64,000 nucleotides of DNA from Haladaptatus sp. ZSTT2 (GTDB taxonomy: Archaea > Halobacteriota > Halobacteria > Halobacteriales > Halococcaceae), in the NCBI RefSeq assembly GCF_037081775.1, contig NZ_JBAMHQ010000001.1, positions 2,356,001 through 2,420,000 on the forward strand. Direction: 5' to 3'. Made by a program: the position numbers and the translations under genes. The notes beneath the pieces are model-generated. The model made no database searches and was not told the origin of the DNA. It was given only the letters and a program-made list of their open reading frames with translations. Shown one piece after another: positions 8,333 through 17,147 of this stretch; position 1 is the stretch's first letter; each line of letters begins with the position of its first letter.

Positions 8333-9421
8333 TCACTCGAAAATCGCGTCGAACGCTCGGGCACCCATCGCGTCTCCCTCACCGGCTTTCAAATTCTCTT
8401 CGACGTGGACGGGCGAGGACATCCCGACGAGCGAGCACGTCACACCCGGCGCGCTTCTCGCAAAGTTGAGCGCGCGCTGGGCCGTCGTCTCGCCGGGCAG
8501 TTGGGCGGCCACCGCCTCGGGGAGGCCCGTCGCCAGTTTTCCCTGCAGAAGGCTCGCACTCGTGAACACGTTGAGGCCAGCCTCGCGCGCAAACCAGAGC
8601 GCGCTCTGGGGACCGTCCGGGCCGTCGTGGCTTTCTTCGGTGAACGCATCCGCCATCCGAACGTTGAACGGCAGTTGAATCGCGCGAAAGTGCGTCGCGG
8701 TGTTACCCGCCGCACGCGCGGCTTTCCGTGCTCGGGAAACGACTTCGACAATCGAAAGATAATGCTCATGTTCTTTCGGCACGCGGAAGGCATCCCACGT
8801 CGCCACGCCGTAGTGGTTGATGTCGCCCGCCGCTGCCCGCTCTTCGAGTCGGGTGAACGTGGCTTCAAGTTGGTCGTATACGTCCTCGGGTGAGCGCACG
8901 TCGAGTTGCGTCTCGGGGTTGTGGACGTAGTAGAGATCGATGGTATCGAGGTCGAGATTCGAGAGCGAGCGGTCGAGTTGGTCGTCGATAAAGTCAGGAG
9001 AGATACAGTGGCTGCCGTGAGCCAACTCGTCGCGGGAAACCAGCCCAGAATCGACGTACTCGGACTTGATGTACGCCCCCGGATTCTCGGGTCGGTCGCC
9101 GTCGAACGTCACGAACCCGCCCTTGGTTGAAAGCAGGATTTCGTCGCGTTCGACATCGGCGGCTTCGAGCGCCTTCCCGACCATTCTCTCCGAGCGTTGA
9201 TTCCGGTAGTTGATGGCGGTGTCGACGACGTTACAGCCCGATTCGAGCGCGGTGACGATGGCGTCGTGATACGCCTCGTCCACCGCGTCGGTTGGCTCTC
9301 CAAGATAGGTACCGAGGCCGATGCTCGTGACCGTCTGGTCGCCAAAGCGTCGAAAGTACGCGCGGCCGTACCGCTCAAAGTAGCGGTTACGGTAGCGCCA
9401 CGTGCCGTCCTGTGTGGCCAT
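8333..9421 (-). CDS. Aldo/keto reductase
   Basis: This 362-residue protein has the (beta/alpha)8 AKR pattern. The tetrad can be followed: Asp and Tyr in NVVDTAINYRNQRSE, Lys in ILLSTKGG, and His in IDLYYVHNPETQ. The C-terminal NADP-binding part reads GVTCSLVGMSSPVHVEENLK. It resembles the longer AKR subgroup that has an insertion after strand 3 (residues around 105-140). It reduces carbonyls with NADPH; the physiological substrate is unknown. It appears to be monocistronic. Confidence 0.85.
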   Translation of the reverse strand: MATQDGTWRYRNRYFERYGRAYFRRFGDQTVTSIGLGTYLGEPTDAVDEAYHDAIVTALESGCNVVDTAINYRNQRSERMVGKALEAADVERDEILLSTKGGFVTFDGDRPENPGAYIKSEYVDSGLVSRDELAHGSHCISPDFIDDQLDRSLSNLDLDTIDLYYVHNPETQLDVRSPEDVYDQLEATFTRLEERAAAGDINHYGVATWDAFRVPKEHEHYLSIVEVVSRARKAARAAGNTATHFRAIQLPFNVRMADAFTEESHDGPDGPQSALWFAREAGLNVFTSASLLQGKLATGLPEAVAAQLPGETTAQRALNFARSAPGVTCSLVGMSSPVHVEENLKAGEGDAMGARAFDAIFE

Positions 9422-9457
9422 ACAGTGCCTTACGGCGCGAGGAATAAAAGCGGGGAG

Positions 9458-10633
9458 TTAGAGTTCGCCCGCCATCCCGTCGAACAGGCGGTCTACGAGT
9501 TCCGAGCGGTTGAGGCCTTTTCGCGGCCCGATGCCCTCCATGTGCTCAAGCGAGAGTTGGCCGCCACCCATTCGCGCGTGGCCGCCCGCACTCGACATCG
9601 GGATGTTGTCGACGACTTCTTGGAGGGTTTTGCCCATGTGGACGCGGTCGTCGCGCGAGCGCCCCGAGAGGTGAATCGTCCCGTTTTGCGAACCGAGGAC
9701 GACGACGGCGGTCACGCCTTCGAGGCGCACGAGTTCGTCTGCGGCTTGGGGAATCGCATCGACGATTTCCACGTCGCCCACGTCGCTCACGGCGAACGGC
9801 GGGTTCACGTCGCACTTCGTAATCGCACGGGCCTTGATTTTGAGCACCTCACCTTCGACCTGCGGATTGGCGATGCGGTCGAGGGCATCCTCGTCGACGC
9901 CTGCAAAGAGGTAGCTACACGCCCGAAACTCCGCTGCAGAACAGCCTTTTGTCAGGTGTTTTGTGTCCGATTGAATACCGTACAGTAACCCCGTCGCCAG
10001 TTCGCGGGGAAGCGGCGTTTCGACCGTATCATCCTCCCGATGTGGCTCGTAGCCCAACTGGTCTATGTACTCTGCGAGAATCGTCGCACACGCGCCGTAG
10101 TCGGTTCGACAGTCGGTAAACTGCGTTCCCGTGCCCGTTCCGGGATGGTGGTCGATGACCGCAAACGGAGTGATTCCCGACGCGCCGTCGAACCCGCGTG
10201 CGACGTTGTGGTCTACGAGGACGACGTTCTTCGAGGCGAGTTCGCTCGCGTTGTCGATGTTCTGGAGTTCGAGGTCGAGCACCGTCTCGAACGCCCGATT
10301 TTCCTGGTGGCGAATCTTCCCCGGATACTGCAACGTCGCGTTTGTATCCACACTGTCGGCGAGAAAGGCAACCGCGGCCGCACAGGCCATCGCGTCCGGG
10401 TCGGGGTTAGGGTGCATCAACACCGACACCTCGTCGTACTTCTGTAGCTGCTTTACAAAGCGTGCACCTTTGGGTCGTAGAAGCCGAGGTGGGCCGTTTC
10501 TGAACACCACCACGAGAATGAGGAGCACCACAAGCGCAACCACGACGAGGACGAGCGGATTTTGCTCGATAAAGGCCGAAGCAGTATCGGTCAACTGACC
10601 GAAATCTCCTCCTACGACGGCCTGTTTCGACAT
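9458..10633 (-). CDS. Membrane-anchored DHH/DHHA1 phosphoesterase
   Basis: This encodes 391 residues. One N-terminal membrane helix lies at about residues 25-45 (LVLVVVALVVLLILVVVF). DHH-domain motifs follow: HPNPDPDAMACA, VLVDHNVA and VIDHHPGTG. The DHHA1 domain near the C-terminus has SAGGHARMGGGQ. The layout recalls GdpP/NrnA relatives that hydrolyse cyclic dinucleotides or nano-RNA, so a role in c-di-AMP or short oligonucleotide turnover is plausible but inferred. The ATG at 10633 (MSKQAVVGG) is preferred over an upstream start at 10675. Confidence 0.8.
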   Translation of the reverse strand: MSKQAVVGGDFGQLTDTASAFIEQNPLVLVVVALVVLLILVVVFRNGPPRLLRPKGARFVKQLQKYDEVSVLMHPNPDPDAMACAAAVAFLADSVDTNATLQYPGKIRHQENRAFETVLDLELQNIDNASELASKNVVLVDHNVARGFDGASGITPFAVIDHHPGTGTGTQFTDCRTDYGACATILAEYIDQLGYEPHREDDTVETPLPRELATGLLYGIQSDTKHLTKGCSAAEFRACSYLFAGVDEDALDRIANPQVEGEVLKIKARAITKCDVNPPFAVSDVGDVEIVDAIPQAADELVRLEGVTAVVVLGSQNGTIHLSGRSRDDRVHMGKTLQEVVDNIPMSSAGGHARMGGGQLSLEHMEGIGPRKGLNRSELVDRLFDGMAGEL

Positions 10634-10706
10634 ATCAATTCGCTCTACGCCGATTGGTAAGTATGTTACCCTCAATCACGAAACCCAACCGAAAGTTGTT
10701 GACATA

Positions 10707-11600
10707 TTACGTGCCTGCGTCGCGGTACGCGTCGATCGTCCCCCGGTAGCCCTCGCGGTAGGTCGGATACGCAAGCTCGTAGCCGAGCGAGCGCAGGTAC
10801 TCGTTTGAACACCGTTTGCTCGTCAGAATTCGGCGTTTTGCGGCCGCAGAAAGCGTCTCGTCTGCGAGCCGCTCGGCTTTCGTCTGCTTTGGCGGTTCTG
10901 GGACGCCACACGCCGTGGCGAGCCAGTCGGCAAACTCCCACTTCGGGGCGGGTTCGTCATCTGCGACCAGTACCACCTCGCCGCGTGCGCAGTCGGTTTC
11001 GAGGAAATAGCGAAGCGCACCGGCCGCATCGTCTCGGTGCACCATGTTGAGATAGCCCTCCGTGACTGGCCCCGTGAGGTAGCGGTCGAGGCGGTATCTG
11101 TTCGGGCCGTACAGTCCCGCAAAGCGTGCGACGGTGCCGTCGATGCCGACTGTGTCGGCCGCAGAAAGCGCCACATCCTCGGCTTCTGCGAGGACGCGCG
11201 TCTTCTCGGTGGTCGGGTCGATTTCTGTCTGCTCGTCCACCCACGCGCCGTCGTGGTCGCCGTACACGCCAGTACTGGAGGTATACAGGAGGCGGTCGGG
11301 GACGGTTTCGCGCTCGCCAAAGTGTTCGAGTGCGCCGTGGAGACCGTCCACGAAGATTCGACGGGCGGCGTCCGGGCCACGGCCACCGGAACTCGCCGCA
11401 AAGACGAGCGCATCGACGTCTGGAACCGCCGCCAGTGAGTCGGGGTCGGTCAGGTCTGCCCGAACTGCGTCGAAGCCAGCAGCCTCGATGGCGGCCAATC
11501 CCGCAGCAGACCGGCGGACACCGACGACTTCGTGGTCGGTCGAAAGCTGGCGGCCGAGTTCGAGGCCGACGTAGCCACAGCCGAGAATTGCGACGCGCAT
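10707..11600 (-). CDS. NAD-dependent epimerase/dehydratase family protein (extended SDR, YeeZ-like)
   Basis: This 297-residue protein opens with VAILGCGYVGLELGRQL, an extended-SDR nucleotide-binding motif. It continues with LLYTSSTGVYGDHDG, where the Ser and Tyr align with the catalytic positions. The usual YxxxK is not clear: the Lys is displaced (EKTRVLAEAED), as in YeeZ-type atypical SDRs. The substrate is unknown. Its ATG overlaps the stop of the upstream DUF5791 gene by one base (TGATG at 11598-11602), suggesting coupled translation. Confidence 0.75.
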   Translation of the reverse strand: MRVAILGCGYVGLELGRQLSTDHEVVGVRRSAAGLAAIEAAGFDAVRADLTDPDSLAAVPDVDALVFAASSGGRGPDAARRIFVDGLHGALEHFGERETVPDRLLYTSSTGVYGDHDGAWVDEQTEIDPTTEKTRVLAEAEDVALSAADTVGIDGTVARFAGLYGPNRYRLDRYLTGPVTEGYLNMVHRDDAAGALRYFLETDCARGEVVLVADDEPAPKWEFADWLATACGVPEPPKQTKAERLADETLSAAAKRRILTSKRCSNEYLRSLGYELAYPTYREGYRGTIDAYRDAGT

Positions 11601-12028
11601 CAGCGTTTGCGGCTTTCGATGAACTGATGGAGCGACGCGAATTCGGTGAGCGTCATCGGCGCACGCCCTTCGATTTTCTGCTGGATGTCGCGGGCGTCGA
11701 GGTGGTTGTTCAGCCCCGATTCGATGGCTTCGACGTCGAGAATCGCCATCGTCATCCCCATCAGCAGGTGGTCACGGACTTCGACCAGAATGGTGCGTTT
11801 GTCGGGAAGGTCGTCGTCACAGGCGAGAATCGAGGCAGCGTCTTCGAGCGTCAGCGCCGGGGAGTCGCCGCCTGCGAGTTCTTCGATGATTTCTACGTCC
11901 ACGTCGCTCTTGGTTGCGACCGTTTCGATGCCCACCGCGGAAATCGTTTCGCGCAACTCCGTCTCGTAGAGGGCGCGAAGCTCGGTGGGCGACAGGTCGC
12001 CCGCTTCGTCGCTCACGTCGTACAACAT
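11600..12028 (-). CDS. DUF5791 family protein
   Basis: This encodes 142 residues starting MLYDVSDEAGDLSPTELRAL and ending in TLTEFASLHQFIESRKR. A helix-turn-helix-like section (VDVEIIEELAGG ... LTLEDAASILACDD) is followed by ARDIQQKIEGRAPMTLTEFA. It is a haloarchaeal family annotated as DUF5791, function unknown. An in-frame ATG at 12088 would add 20 residues and overlap the broken DUF7311-like frame. I prefer 12028 because the family appears to begin at MLYDV. It is translationally coupled to the SDR gene. Confidence 0.7.
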   Translation of the reverse strand: MLYDVSDEAGDLSPTELRALYETELRETISAVGIETVATKSDVDVEIIEELAGGDSPALTLEDAASILACDDDLPDKRTILVEVRDHLLMGMTMAILDVEAIESGLNNHLDARDIQQKIEGRAPMTLTEFASLHQFIESRKR

Positions 12029-12062
12029 GCTCCCCGGTATGCCCTCCGGGTACAAGTGGTTG

Positions 12063-12464
12063 TCACTTGCCGTGCGACTGCGTGCCATCTCCCCAGCCTG
12101 CAGAGCGTTCGTCTGCGTTCCCGTCGATGTCCCCAACGCCCGTCCCGCCGGGTGGCACGACCACCGCGACTGCGGTTTCGACCGAAAACGACACGCGCGG
12201 TGCGCGCCCGAACCGTTCTTTTTCCCCCATCGCCATCTACATCGAGCGTCGCGGCCTGAGCGTGAGTGTCTGGTTGGTGAGCGCACGCTCCGGCGAGACT
12301 GGGTCCGTTCGCTCTGGAAGCGTTTCGATGGCCGTCTGAAATTGGCTCATCGTCGCGCGCAGTTGCGTCTCGGTCGATTCGACGCTCGCACGCTCGATTG
12401 CGGGCAGGCTCACGGCGACGAGCGCAGTCGCCAACAGCAACGCGAGCACGACGCGGAGTATCAC
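12063..12464 (-). pseudogene. DUF7311-like membrane-anchored pilus-operon protein, interrupted by TAG
   Basis: A GTG start at 12464 overlaps the upstream stop in GTGA. The frame encodes a membrane anchor, ILRVVLALLLATALVAVSLP, then SVESTETQLRATMSQFQ and ALTNQTLTLRPRRSM. It reaches an in-frame TAG at 12237-12239 (codon 76). The same frame stays open for 57 more codons with strong third-position GC and a strand-like RVSFSVETAVAVVVPPGG, ending at TGA 12063. The full 134-codon length suits DUF7311. Either a nonsense mutation or a sequencing error is likely. A genuine 75-residue short form is the alternative. Confidence 0.5.
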
Positions 12465-12823
12465 CGCGCTCTGAACCGTTCGAGCAGTCCAGTGACCTCC
12501 TCGCCGGTGTCCTCTGCTGGCTCGAACGAGTCGAGCGACTGGCGCGGTTCGGGTTCGGGCTGGGTCGAATCGAGGGTTCGTTCGAGGCGGTCAACTGCGG
12601 CGAGCGCGGCGTCTGCGCGCTGTTCGACGTCGTCATTCACCGCCTTCTGTTGGCCAACGTAGCCGCGAACCGCCTGTACCGCGGCGTCGAGTCGGTCTGT
12701 GACGGCGTCGATTCGTTGGGTGAGTGCCGCGACATGTTCGAGGTCGGAAACGAGCTGGTCTGTGTCCGTCAGTGTGCGCTCAACGGCGCTAAGTCGCTCT
12801 TCGAGAGCGTCTATCTCGGTCAT
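12461..12823 (-). CDS. DUF7310-type coiled-coil protein
   Basis: This encodes 120 residues, almost all heptad coiled coil: EIDALEERLSAVERTLTDTD, then VAALTQRIDAVTDRLDAA, then QRADAALAAVDRLERTL. It ends with a short LLERFRAR tail. It matches the haloarchaeal DUF7310 family as I recall it. That family normally stands at the head of type IV pilus-like clusters, followed by DUF7311, a secretion ATPase and a TadC-like membrane protein. Here the ATPase and membrane genes are absent and DUF5791 follows. It is divergent from cetZ. Confidence 0.65.
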   Translation of the reverse strand: MTEIDALEERLSAVERTLTDTDQLVSDLEHVAALTQRIDAVTDRLDAAVQAVRGYVGQQKAVNDDVEQRADAALAAVDRLERTLDSTQPEPEPRQSLDSFEPAEDTGEEVTGLLERFRAR

Positions 12824-12897
12824 GGCTCACGCTGGTTCCGCCATCCGGTTTGAATGATCGGGACAACGTTGAATAGTTTCGACATTGACCAGTAGGT

Positions 12898-13977
12898 ATG
12901 AAAGCTGTTCTCATCGGGGTTGGTCAGGCTGGGGGGAAACTCACACAGCGAATGGCCGAGTTCGATGCCAAGATGGGATTCAACGCCATCCAAGGCGCAC
13001 TCGCGGTCAACTCGGCCCGCGCAGATCTCCAATCGCTTACGCTCGACACGATTCTTATCGGCCAAGAGCGAGTGAAGGGCCACGGTGTGGGCGGCGACAA
13101 CGAGATGGGCGCGAAAATCATGGACGAAGACGCCCCAGAAGTGATGGACGCTCTTGACGGATGCATCACCTCAGAAGCAGAGGCACTGTTCATCGTCGCT
13201 GGACTCGGCGGCGGGACAGGCAGTGGCGGTGCGCCGGTGCTGGCTCGCCATCTGAAGCGTATCTACGACATTCCCGTCTACGTTCTCGGCGTGCTTCCCG
13301 GCCGCAGCGAAGGCTCACTCTATCAGGCGAACGCTGGTCGCTCGCTCAAGACAGTCGCCCGCGAGGCAGATGCCGTGTTGCTCATCGACAACGACGCGTG
13401 GCACGCAACGGGTGAGAGTGTCGAGGAAGGCTTCTCGAAAATCAACGAGAACATCGCCCAGCGCGTGGGCCTCCTTCTCGCGGCGGGTGAGGCCACGGAA
13501 GGGGTTGGCGAGAGTGTCGTGGATTCGAGCGAGGTCATCAACACGCTTCGTGGCGGCGGCATTGCGGCACTTGGCTACGCGAGCGCGGAAGCCAGTCCGG
13601 ACGCGAGCGAGAATCTGACCGTCATCACGAGCGTTGCACGCAATGCGCTGCTCACGGGGTCGAGTCTCCCGAACGCCATCGAGGCAGAGGCGGCGCTGCT
13701 CGTGATTGCCGGGAAACCAGACCGCCTCTCGCGCAAAGGCGTCGAGAAAGCGCGCCGCTGGCTCGAAGACGAAACGGGAAGCATGCAGGTGCGCGGAGGC
13801 GACTTCCCGCTTGAGAGCGACCGAATCGCCGCGCTCGTCCTCGTGAGCGGTGTCGAACGCTCGCCGCGGCTGGCCGAGTTCATGGAACGCGCGAAAACGG
13901 CCCACGAGTCGCGCCCACAAAAGCGGGCTGACCCGGCGGCCGCGTTCAAAAGCGACGAGTTAGACGACCTCTTTTAG
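12898..13977 (+). CDS. cetZ: CetZ-family tubulin-like GTPase
   Basis: This 359-residue protein starts MKAVLIGVGQAGGKLTQRM. It has the tubulin-superfamily T4 signature GLGGGTGSGGAPVLA and the T7 loop region around NALLTGSSLPNAIEAEAALL. These features separate it from FtsZ and place it in the archaeal CetZ group. CetZ proteins polymerise with GTP under the membrane and control rod shape and motility in haloarchaea. The C-terminus is acidic and ends ELDDLF, a possible membrane or partner-binding tail. A weak TATA-like GAATAGTTT lies about 27 bp upstream. Which CetZ paralogue this is cannot be settled here. Confidence 0.9.
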   Translation: MKAVLIGVGQAGGKLTQRMAEFDAKMGFNAIQGALAVNSARADLQSLTLDTILIGQERVKGHGVGGDNEMGAKIMDEDAPEVMDALDGCITSEAEALFIVAGLGGGTGSGGAPVLARHLKRIYDIPVYVLGVLPGRSEGSLYQANAGRSLKTVAREADAVLLIDNDAWHATGESVEEGFSKINENIAQRVGLLLAAGEATEGVGESVVDSSEVINTLRGGGIAALGYASAEASPDASENLTVITSVARNALLTGSSLPNAIEAEAALLVIAGKPDRLSRKGVEKARRWLEDETGSMQVRGGDFPLESDRIAALVLVSGVERSPRLAEFMERAKTAHESRPQKRADPAAAFKSDELDDLF

Positions 13978-15317
13978 AGCAGGCTCGCGCCGTCGTAGGC
14001 GTCGCGGGCGAACTCGATATCCATCAGGTCGAGGATGGTTGGTGTGATGTCGAATAAGTCTGCATCGCGGATGGTCGCGTTTTCGTCGTCGATATAGAGC
14101 GAGGCGTTGTCGAAGCTGTGCATCCCGTTTCGTGGCCCCACGTCGAACACGTCGCCGTGTGGCTTGAAGCCGGATTTGAGGTCGTAGCCGTGGTTCGGAA
14201 TCACGACGAGGTCGGGCGCGATGTCCTCGTGGTTACCGCGGAAGGCTTCTTCCTTTTTGACGACGCGCTCAGCCACCTTCTTGCCGTCGGGGCCTTCGAG
14301 TTCTTCGAGCTTCGTCTTCAGTTCCTCGCGGACGGCTTCGTACTCCTCTTTCGGGACGCTTCCACGCGGTTCGCGGCCTTCTAGGTTGATGTAGAAACGG
14401 CCGGGGATGAGCGAGTAGGCCTTGCTGTCTCCAGAAATGTCGCCGAGACCCGAATGGTCGTCTGACTCGTAGTCGAGCCAGCCCTGCTCGTGGAGCCAGG
14501 CGTTACAGTGGACTTCGTAGTTGAGCGTCGTGAAGCCGTGGTCGCTTGCGACGACCATCGTCACGTCGTCTGCGAGGGCGTCCCGCAGTTCGCCGAGGTA
14601 GCGGTCGACCTTTCGGTAGAACTCGATGAACTCCTCTTTGTACTCGCCGTCGTGTTCGTAGTCTTTGAACAGGAAGTGGTTGACCCGGTCGGTCGTCATG
14701 AACACGCCGAAAAACAGGTCCCAGTCGTCCTTCTCGACGAAGTGTTTGAACGCGTTAAAGCGCCCGTCGAGCGTCTTGTGGGCGTCTTCGATAAACGCGG
14801 TTTTGTCGTCGTCGTGGCCGAGTTTGGCGTTTACGTCGATACGATAGCCCATCTCCGAGAGCGGCCCTTCGAGGTCTTCTGGATAGGTCGCCTTATCGAG
14901 ACCCGGCGAGAGGAACCCAGAGACCATGCGCTGGACGTTGCGCTGCGGGGGGAACGTGACGGGGACGTTCATCACCGTCGCGTTTCGTCCTTCGGAGGTC
15001 ACGCGGTCCCAGAGGCGCTCTGCTTGCACGTCACGACCCATCGGAACGTACGTGTCGTAGGACCCGACTTCGCGGTCTTGGAAGCCGTACACACCGGTCT
15101 CGCCGGGGTTCTTCCCCGTCGTGAGCGATGGCCAACACGCGCTCGATTCGGGTGGGACGATGCTGTCTATCGCACCGGCTGCACCGTCGGCCGCGAGCGC
15201 GGCGAGATTCGGAAATTCATCCTCGTGTTCTGAGAGTAGGCTGTACGGCACCCCGTCGATACCGAAGAAAGCGACGCGAGGGGTATCGTCGCCACGTAGC
15301 CGGTCGAACAGACCCAT
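13974..15317 (-). CDS. Alkaline phosphatase superfamily phosphodiesterase/nucleotide pyrophosphatase
   Basis: This encodes 447 residues. It begins MGLFDRLRGDDTPRVAFFGI with metal-binding Asp in FFGIDGVPYS. The nucleophile region is SSACWPSLTTGKNPGETGVY. Further metal ligands occur in FMTTDRVNHF, VVASDHGFTT and, near the end, ISDHxT-like DLFDITPTILDL. This order fits the type I phosphodiesterase/nucleotide pyrophosphatase family. The substrate is unknown. It is convergent with cetZ with a 4-nt overlap. ATG 15317 is chosen over an upstream in-frame start at 15344. Confidence 0.82.
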   Translation of the reverse strand: MGLFDRLRGDDTPRVAFFGIDGVPYSLLSEHEDEFPNLAALAADGAAGAIDSIVPPESSACWPSLTTGKNPGETGVYGFQDREVGSYDTYVPMGRDVQAERLWDRVTSEGRNATVMNVPVTFPPQRNVQRMVSGFLSPGLDKATYPEDLEGPLSEMGYRIDVNAKLGHDDDKTAFIEDAHKTLDGRFNAFKHFVEKDDWDLFFGVFMTTDRVNHFLFKDYEHDGEYKEEFIEFYRKVDRYLGELRDALADDVTMVVASDHGFTTLNYEVHCNAWLHEQGWLDYESDDHSGLGDISGDSKAYSLIPGRFYINLEGREPRGSVPKEEYEAVREELKTKLEELEGPDGKKVAERVVKKEEAFRGNHEDIAPDLVVIPNHGYDLKSGFKPHGDVFDVGPRNGMHSFDNASLYIDDENATIRDADLFDITPTILDLMDIEFARDAYDGASLL

Positions 15318-15519
15318 ACACACCCTTTCCGCCGTGGGGCACATGAAGTTTCGTTTCGACCGCGAAAATCGGGTGGACTCAGTGATGGCGGCAAACGAGG
15401 GGTCATTTCTCTCTGCTGACGGAGGTGTCTGTTCGCGCGAGCAACGTTGCGGGAACCAGCCCGTCGGCTCACGGCGCGGTGCGATGAAGTGGTGGGCGGT
15501 GAAAGCCCCCGAAAAACGA

Positions 15520-16053
15520 TTATCCGAAGTGCTGTTCGTAGAGGTCGCGGGCGTGTTCGATGGCGTCGTACGCCGCCTGCTTGTCCTCCCAGCCTTGGGT
15601 CGTGACTTCCTTGCCCTTTTCTAAGTTCTTGTAGGTCGAGAAGAACTCGTCAATCTCCTCGCGCAGCTGGTTCGGAATGTCCTCTAAGTCTTCGATGTGG
15701 TCGAAGCGCGGGTCTTCGTTTGGCACCGCGATGACCTTGTCGTCTTGCTCACCGTCGTCGTCCATCTTCATGAGGGCGACGGGACGCGCTTCGATGATGC
15801 ACCCGGGGAACGTCGCGTCCTCTACGAGGACGAGCGCGTCGAATGGGTCTTCGTCGTCGTAGTACGAGCGGGGGATGAACCCGTAGTCGCTCGGATAGTG
15901 GACGTTCGAGTGAAGCACGCGGTCGAGGACGACGCCGGGGATGTCCTTGTCGTACTCGTACTTGTTGCGTTCACCTTTCAGGCATTCGACGACGACGTTG
16001 ATCACTTCGGGCGAGTTCGGCCCTGTCTGCAGATCTTCCCAGAGATTCGCCAT
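15520..16053 (-). CDS. ppa: Inorganic pyrophosphatase (family I)
   Basis: This 177-residue protein hydrolyses PPi to two phosphates and pulls biosynthetic reactions forward. Family I active-site segments are present: ECLKGERNKYEYDKD, VHYPSDYGFIPRSY, the D-x-D-P-x-D block DDEDPFDALVLVED, and DDKVIAVPNEDPRF. The length is normal for archaeal soluble PPases. The ATG at 16053 (MANLWEDLQ) is chosen; an extension to 16131 lacks family similarity. The 200 bp downstream of it (15318-15519) hold no convincing gene. Confidence 0.95.
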   Translation of the reverse strand: MANLWEDLQTGPNSPEVINVVVECLKGERNKYEYDKDIPGVVLDRVLHSNVHYPSDYGFIPRSYYDDEDPFDALVLVEDATFPGCIIEARPVALMKMDDDGEQDDKVIAVPNEDPRFDHIEDLEDIPNQLREEIDEFFSTYKNLEKGKEVTTQGWEDKQAAYDAIEHARDLYEQHFG

Positions 16054-16211
16054 GCACCTGCGTCTCTGGCAGGCGTCCCAAAAGTCCTTTCGGCCTGCTT
16101 GTGGCCTGAATATTCTCGAACGGTGCCACATACATGCGCGAACTGACAGGCGGGTTCCCTCGGCAACAAAATCCGCAATTGCACCCGAAAACCGCTGGAT
16201 GGTTGAGAAGT

Positions 16212-16219
16212 GTTAAATG
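16212..16219 (+). promoter_or_regulatory. TATA-like element for the PadR-type regulator
   Basis: GTTAAATG is centred about 27 bp before the ATG at 16242, fitting a leaderless transcript and fixing that start. Confidence 0.5.
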
Positions 16220-16241
16220 GATTGATGACATATATTCAAGC

Positions 16242-16601
16242 ATGTCAGAGGCACAAGCAGTATCGGACGAACTGGGCATGGTTCGGAACCTAACGGCGTT
16301 CCAACAGAACATTCTCGTCATTTTGAGCGAGCAACCGATGTACGGGCTCGCAATCAAGCGAGAACTTGAGTCGTACTACGGCTCGGAAGTGAATCACGGA
16401 CGGCTGTATCCAAACCTCGACGACCTCGTAGAGATGGGACTCGTCGAAAAGAGCGAACTCGACAAGCGCACCAATCAGTACGCGCTTACGAGCGATGGCG
16501 AAGGTGCCGTCGTGGACAAGCTCGAGTGGATTCTCGCAAAGTTCGTGAACGAAGACGACCGCGCTGACACGGTCCGCGACATCATCAACGCGCAGTTATA
16601 G
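16242..16601 (+). CDS. PadR-family winged-helix transcriptional regulator
   Basis: This encodes 119 residues. The wHTH runs from about residue 13 (LTAFQQNILVILSEQPMYGL) through the PadR hallmark GRLYPNLDDLVEMGLVEK and the wing NQYALTSDGEGAV. The short C-terminal helix (EWILAKFVNEDDRADTVRDI) is the usual dimerisation part. PadR regulators are commonly repressors; the ligand is unknown. The gene has its own promoter and converges on the rnhA operon with a 6-bp overlap. Similar small PadR proteins are common in haloarchaea. Confidence 0.85.
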   Translation: MSEAQAVSDELGMVRNLTAFQQNILVILSEQPMYGLAIKRELESYYGSEVNHGRLYPNLDDLVEMGLVEKSELDKRTNQYALTSDGEGAVVDKLEWILAKFVNEDDRADTVRDIINAQL

Positions 16602-17147
16602 CGGCGACGGTTTGCCTGCGAGTTCGAACACTCGCGACAAACTCGCCTGCACAATCGTTTTTTGTGACTCCGTTGGCCAGGCATTGCGCTGGTAATACTC
16701 TGAGAGGAACTCTTCGACTTCGTCTCTCGTCGCAGAGTCCATCGGCCGAACGTAGTGGTTGCCCATGAAATCCGCGAATATCCGGGCGTTCGCGGCGTGG
16801 TCGTCACCGAACTCGGCTTCGACCTGACCGACGAGCGCCTGGTTGTGGGCTTCGACGTTCTCCCACTCGTTTTCGACGCCGGGACCGTCGATGACGCGCT
16901 CGACTGCGCGAGTGGTATCGTGGATGCGGTCGAACTGTACTTCGCCGTCTTCGACCCACTCGGCGGGATAGAGCACGAGCGTGTGGCGAACACCCTCTTC
17001 GCGCACCCGGGCGACGAAGTCGTACTCCGCGACGAGCGCGTCTCGCCGGTCGCGGTAGGCGTCGGCCTCGCCGTCGTCGACCGCGTTCAACGCGAGTCTG
17101 GTCAGTCGCTCTGCCTCTGTGATTACGTCGTCAGGGACTTCAGGCAT
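16596..17147 (-). CDS. rnhA operon protein (DUF7108-like)
   Basis: This encodes 183 residues, mostly helical: VITEAERLTRLALNAVDDGE, then YRDRRDALVAEYDFVARVRE, and a conserved HTLVLYPAEWVEDG. It has no known catalytic motif. Haloarchaeal genomes carry this family directly after rnhA, and I recall the name rnhA operon protein (DUF7108). The start overlaps the end of rnhA by 8 bp, so translation is probably coupled. Function is unknown; a role alongside RNase HI in RNA/DNA hybrid metabolism is only suggested by context. Confidence 0.75.
   Translation of the reverse strand: MPEVPDDVITEAERLTRLALNAVDDGEADAYRDRRDALVAEYDFVARVREEGVRHTLVLYPAEWVEDGEVQFDRIHDTTRAVERVIDGPGVENEWENVEAHNQALVGQVEAEFGDDHAANARIFADFMGNHYVRPMDSATRDEVEEFLSEYYQRNAWPTESQKTIVQASLSRVFELAGKPSPL

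Noticed and set aside
11126-12259. 377-codon plus-strand frame spanning three minus-strand genes
   Set aside because: It is Arg/Pro-rich and crosses gene borders; a single protein would not be expected to overlap the SDR, DUF5791 and DUF7311-like genes.
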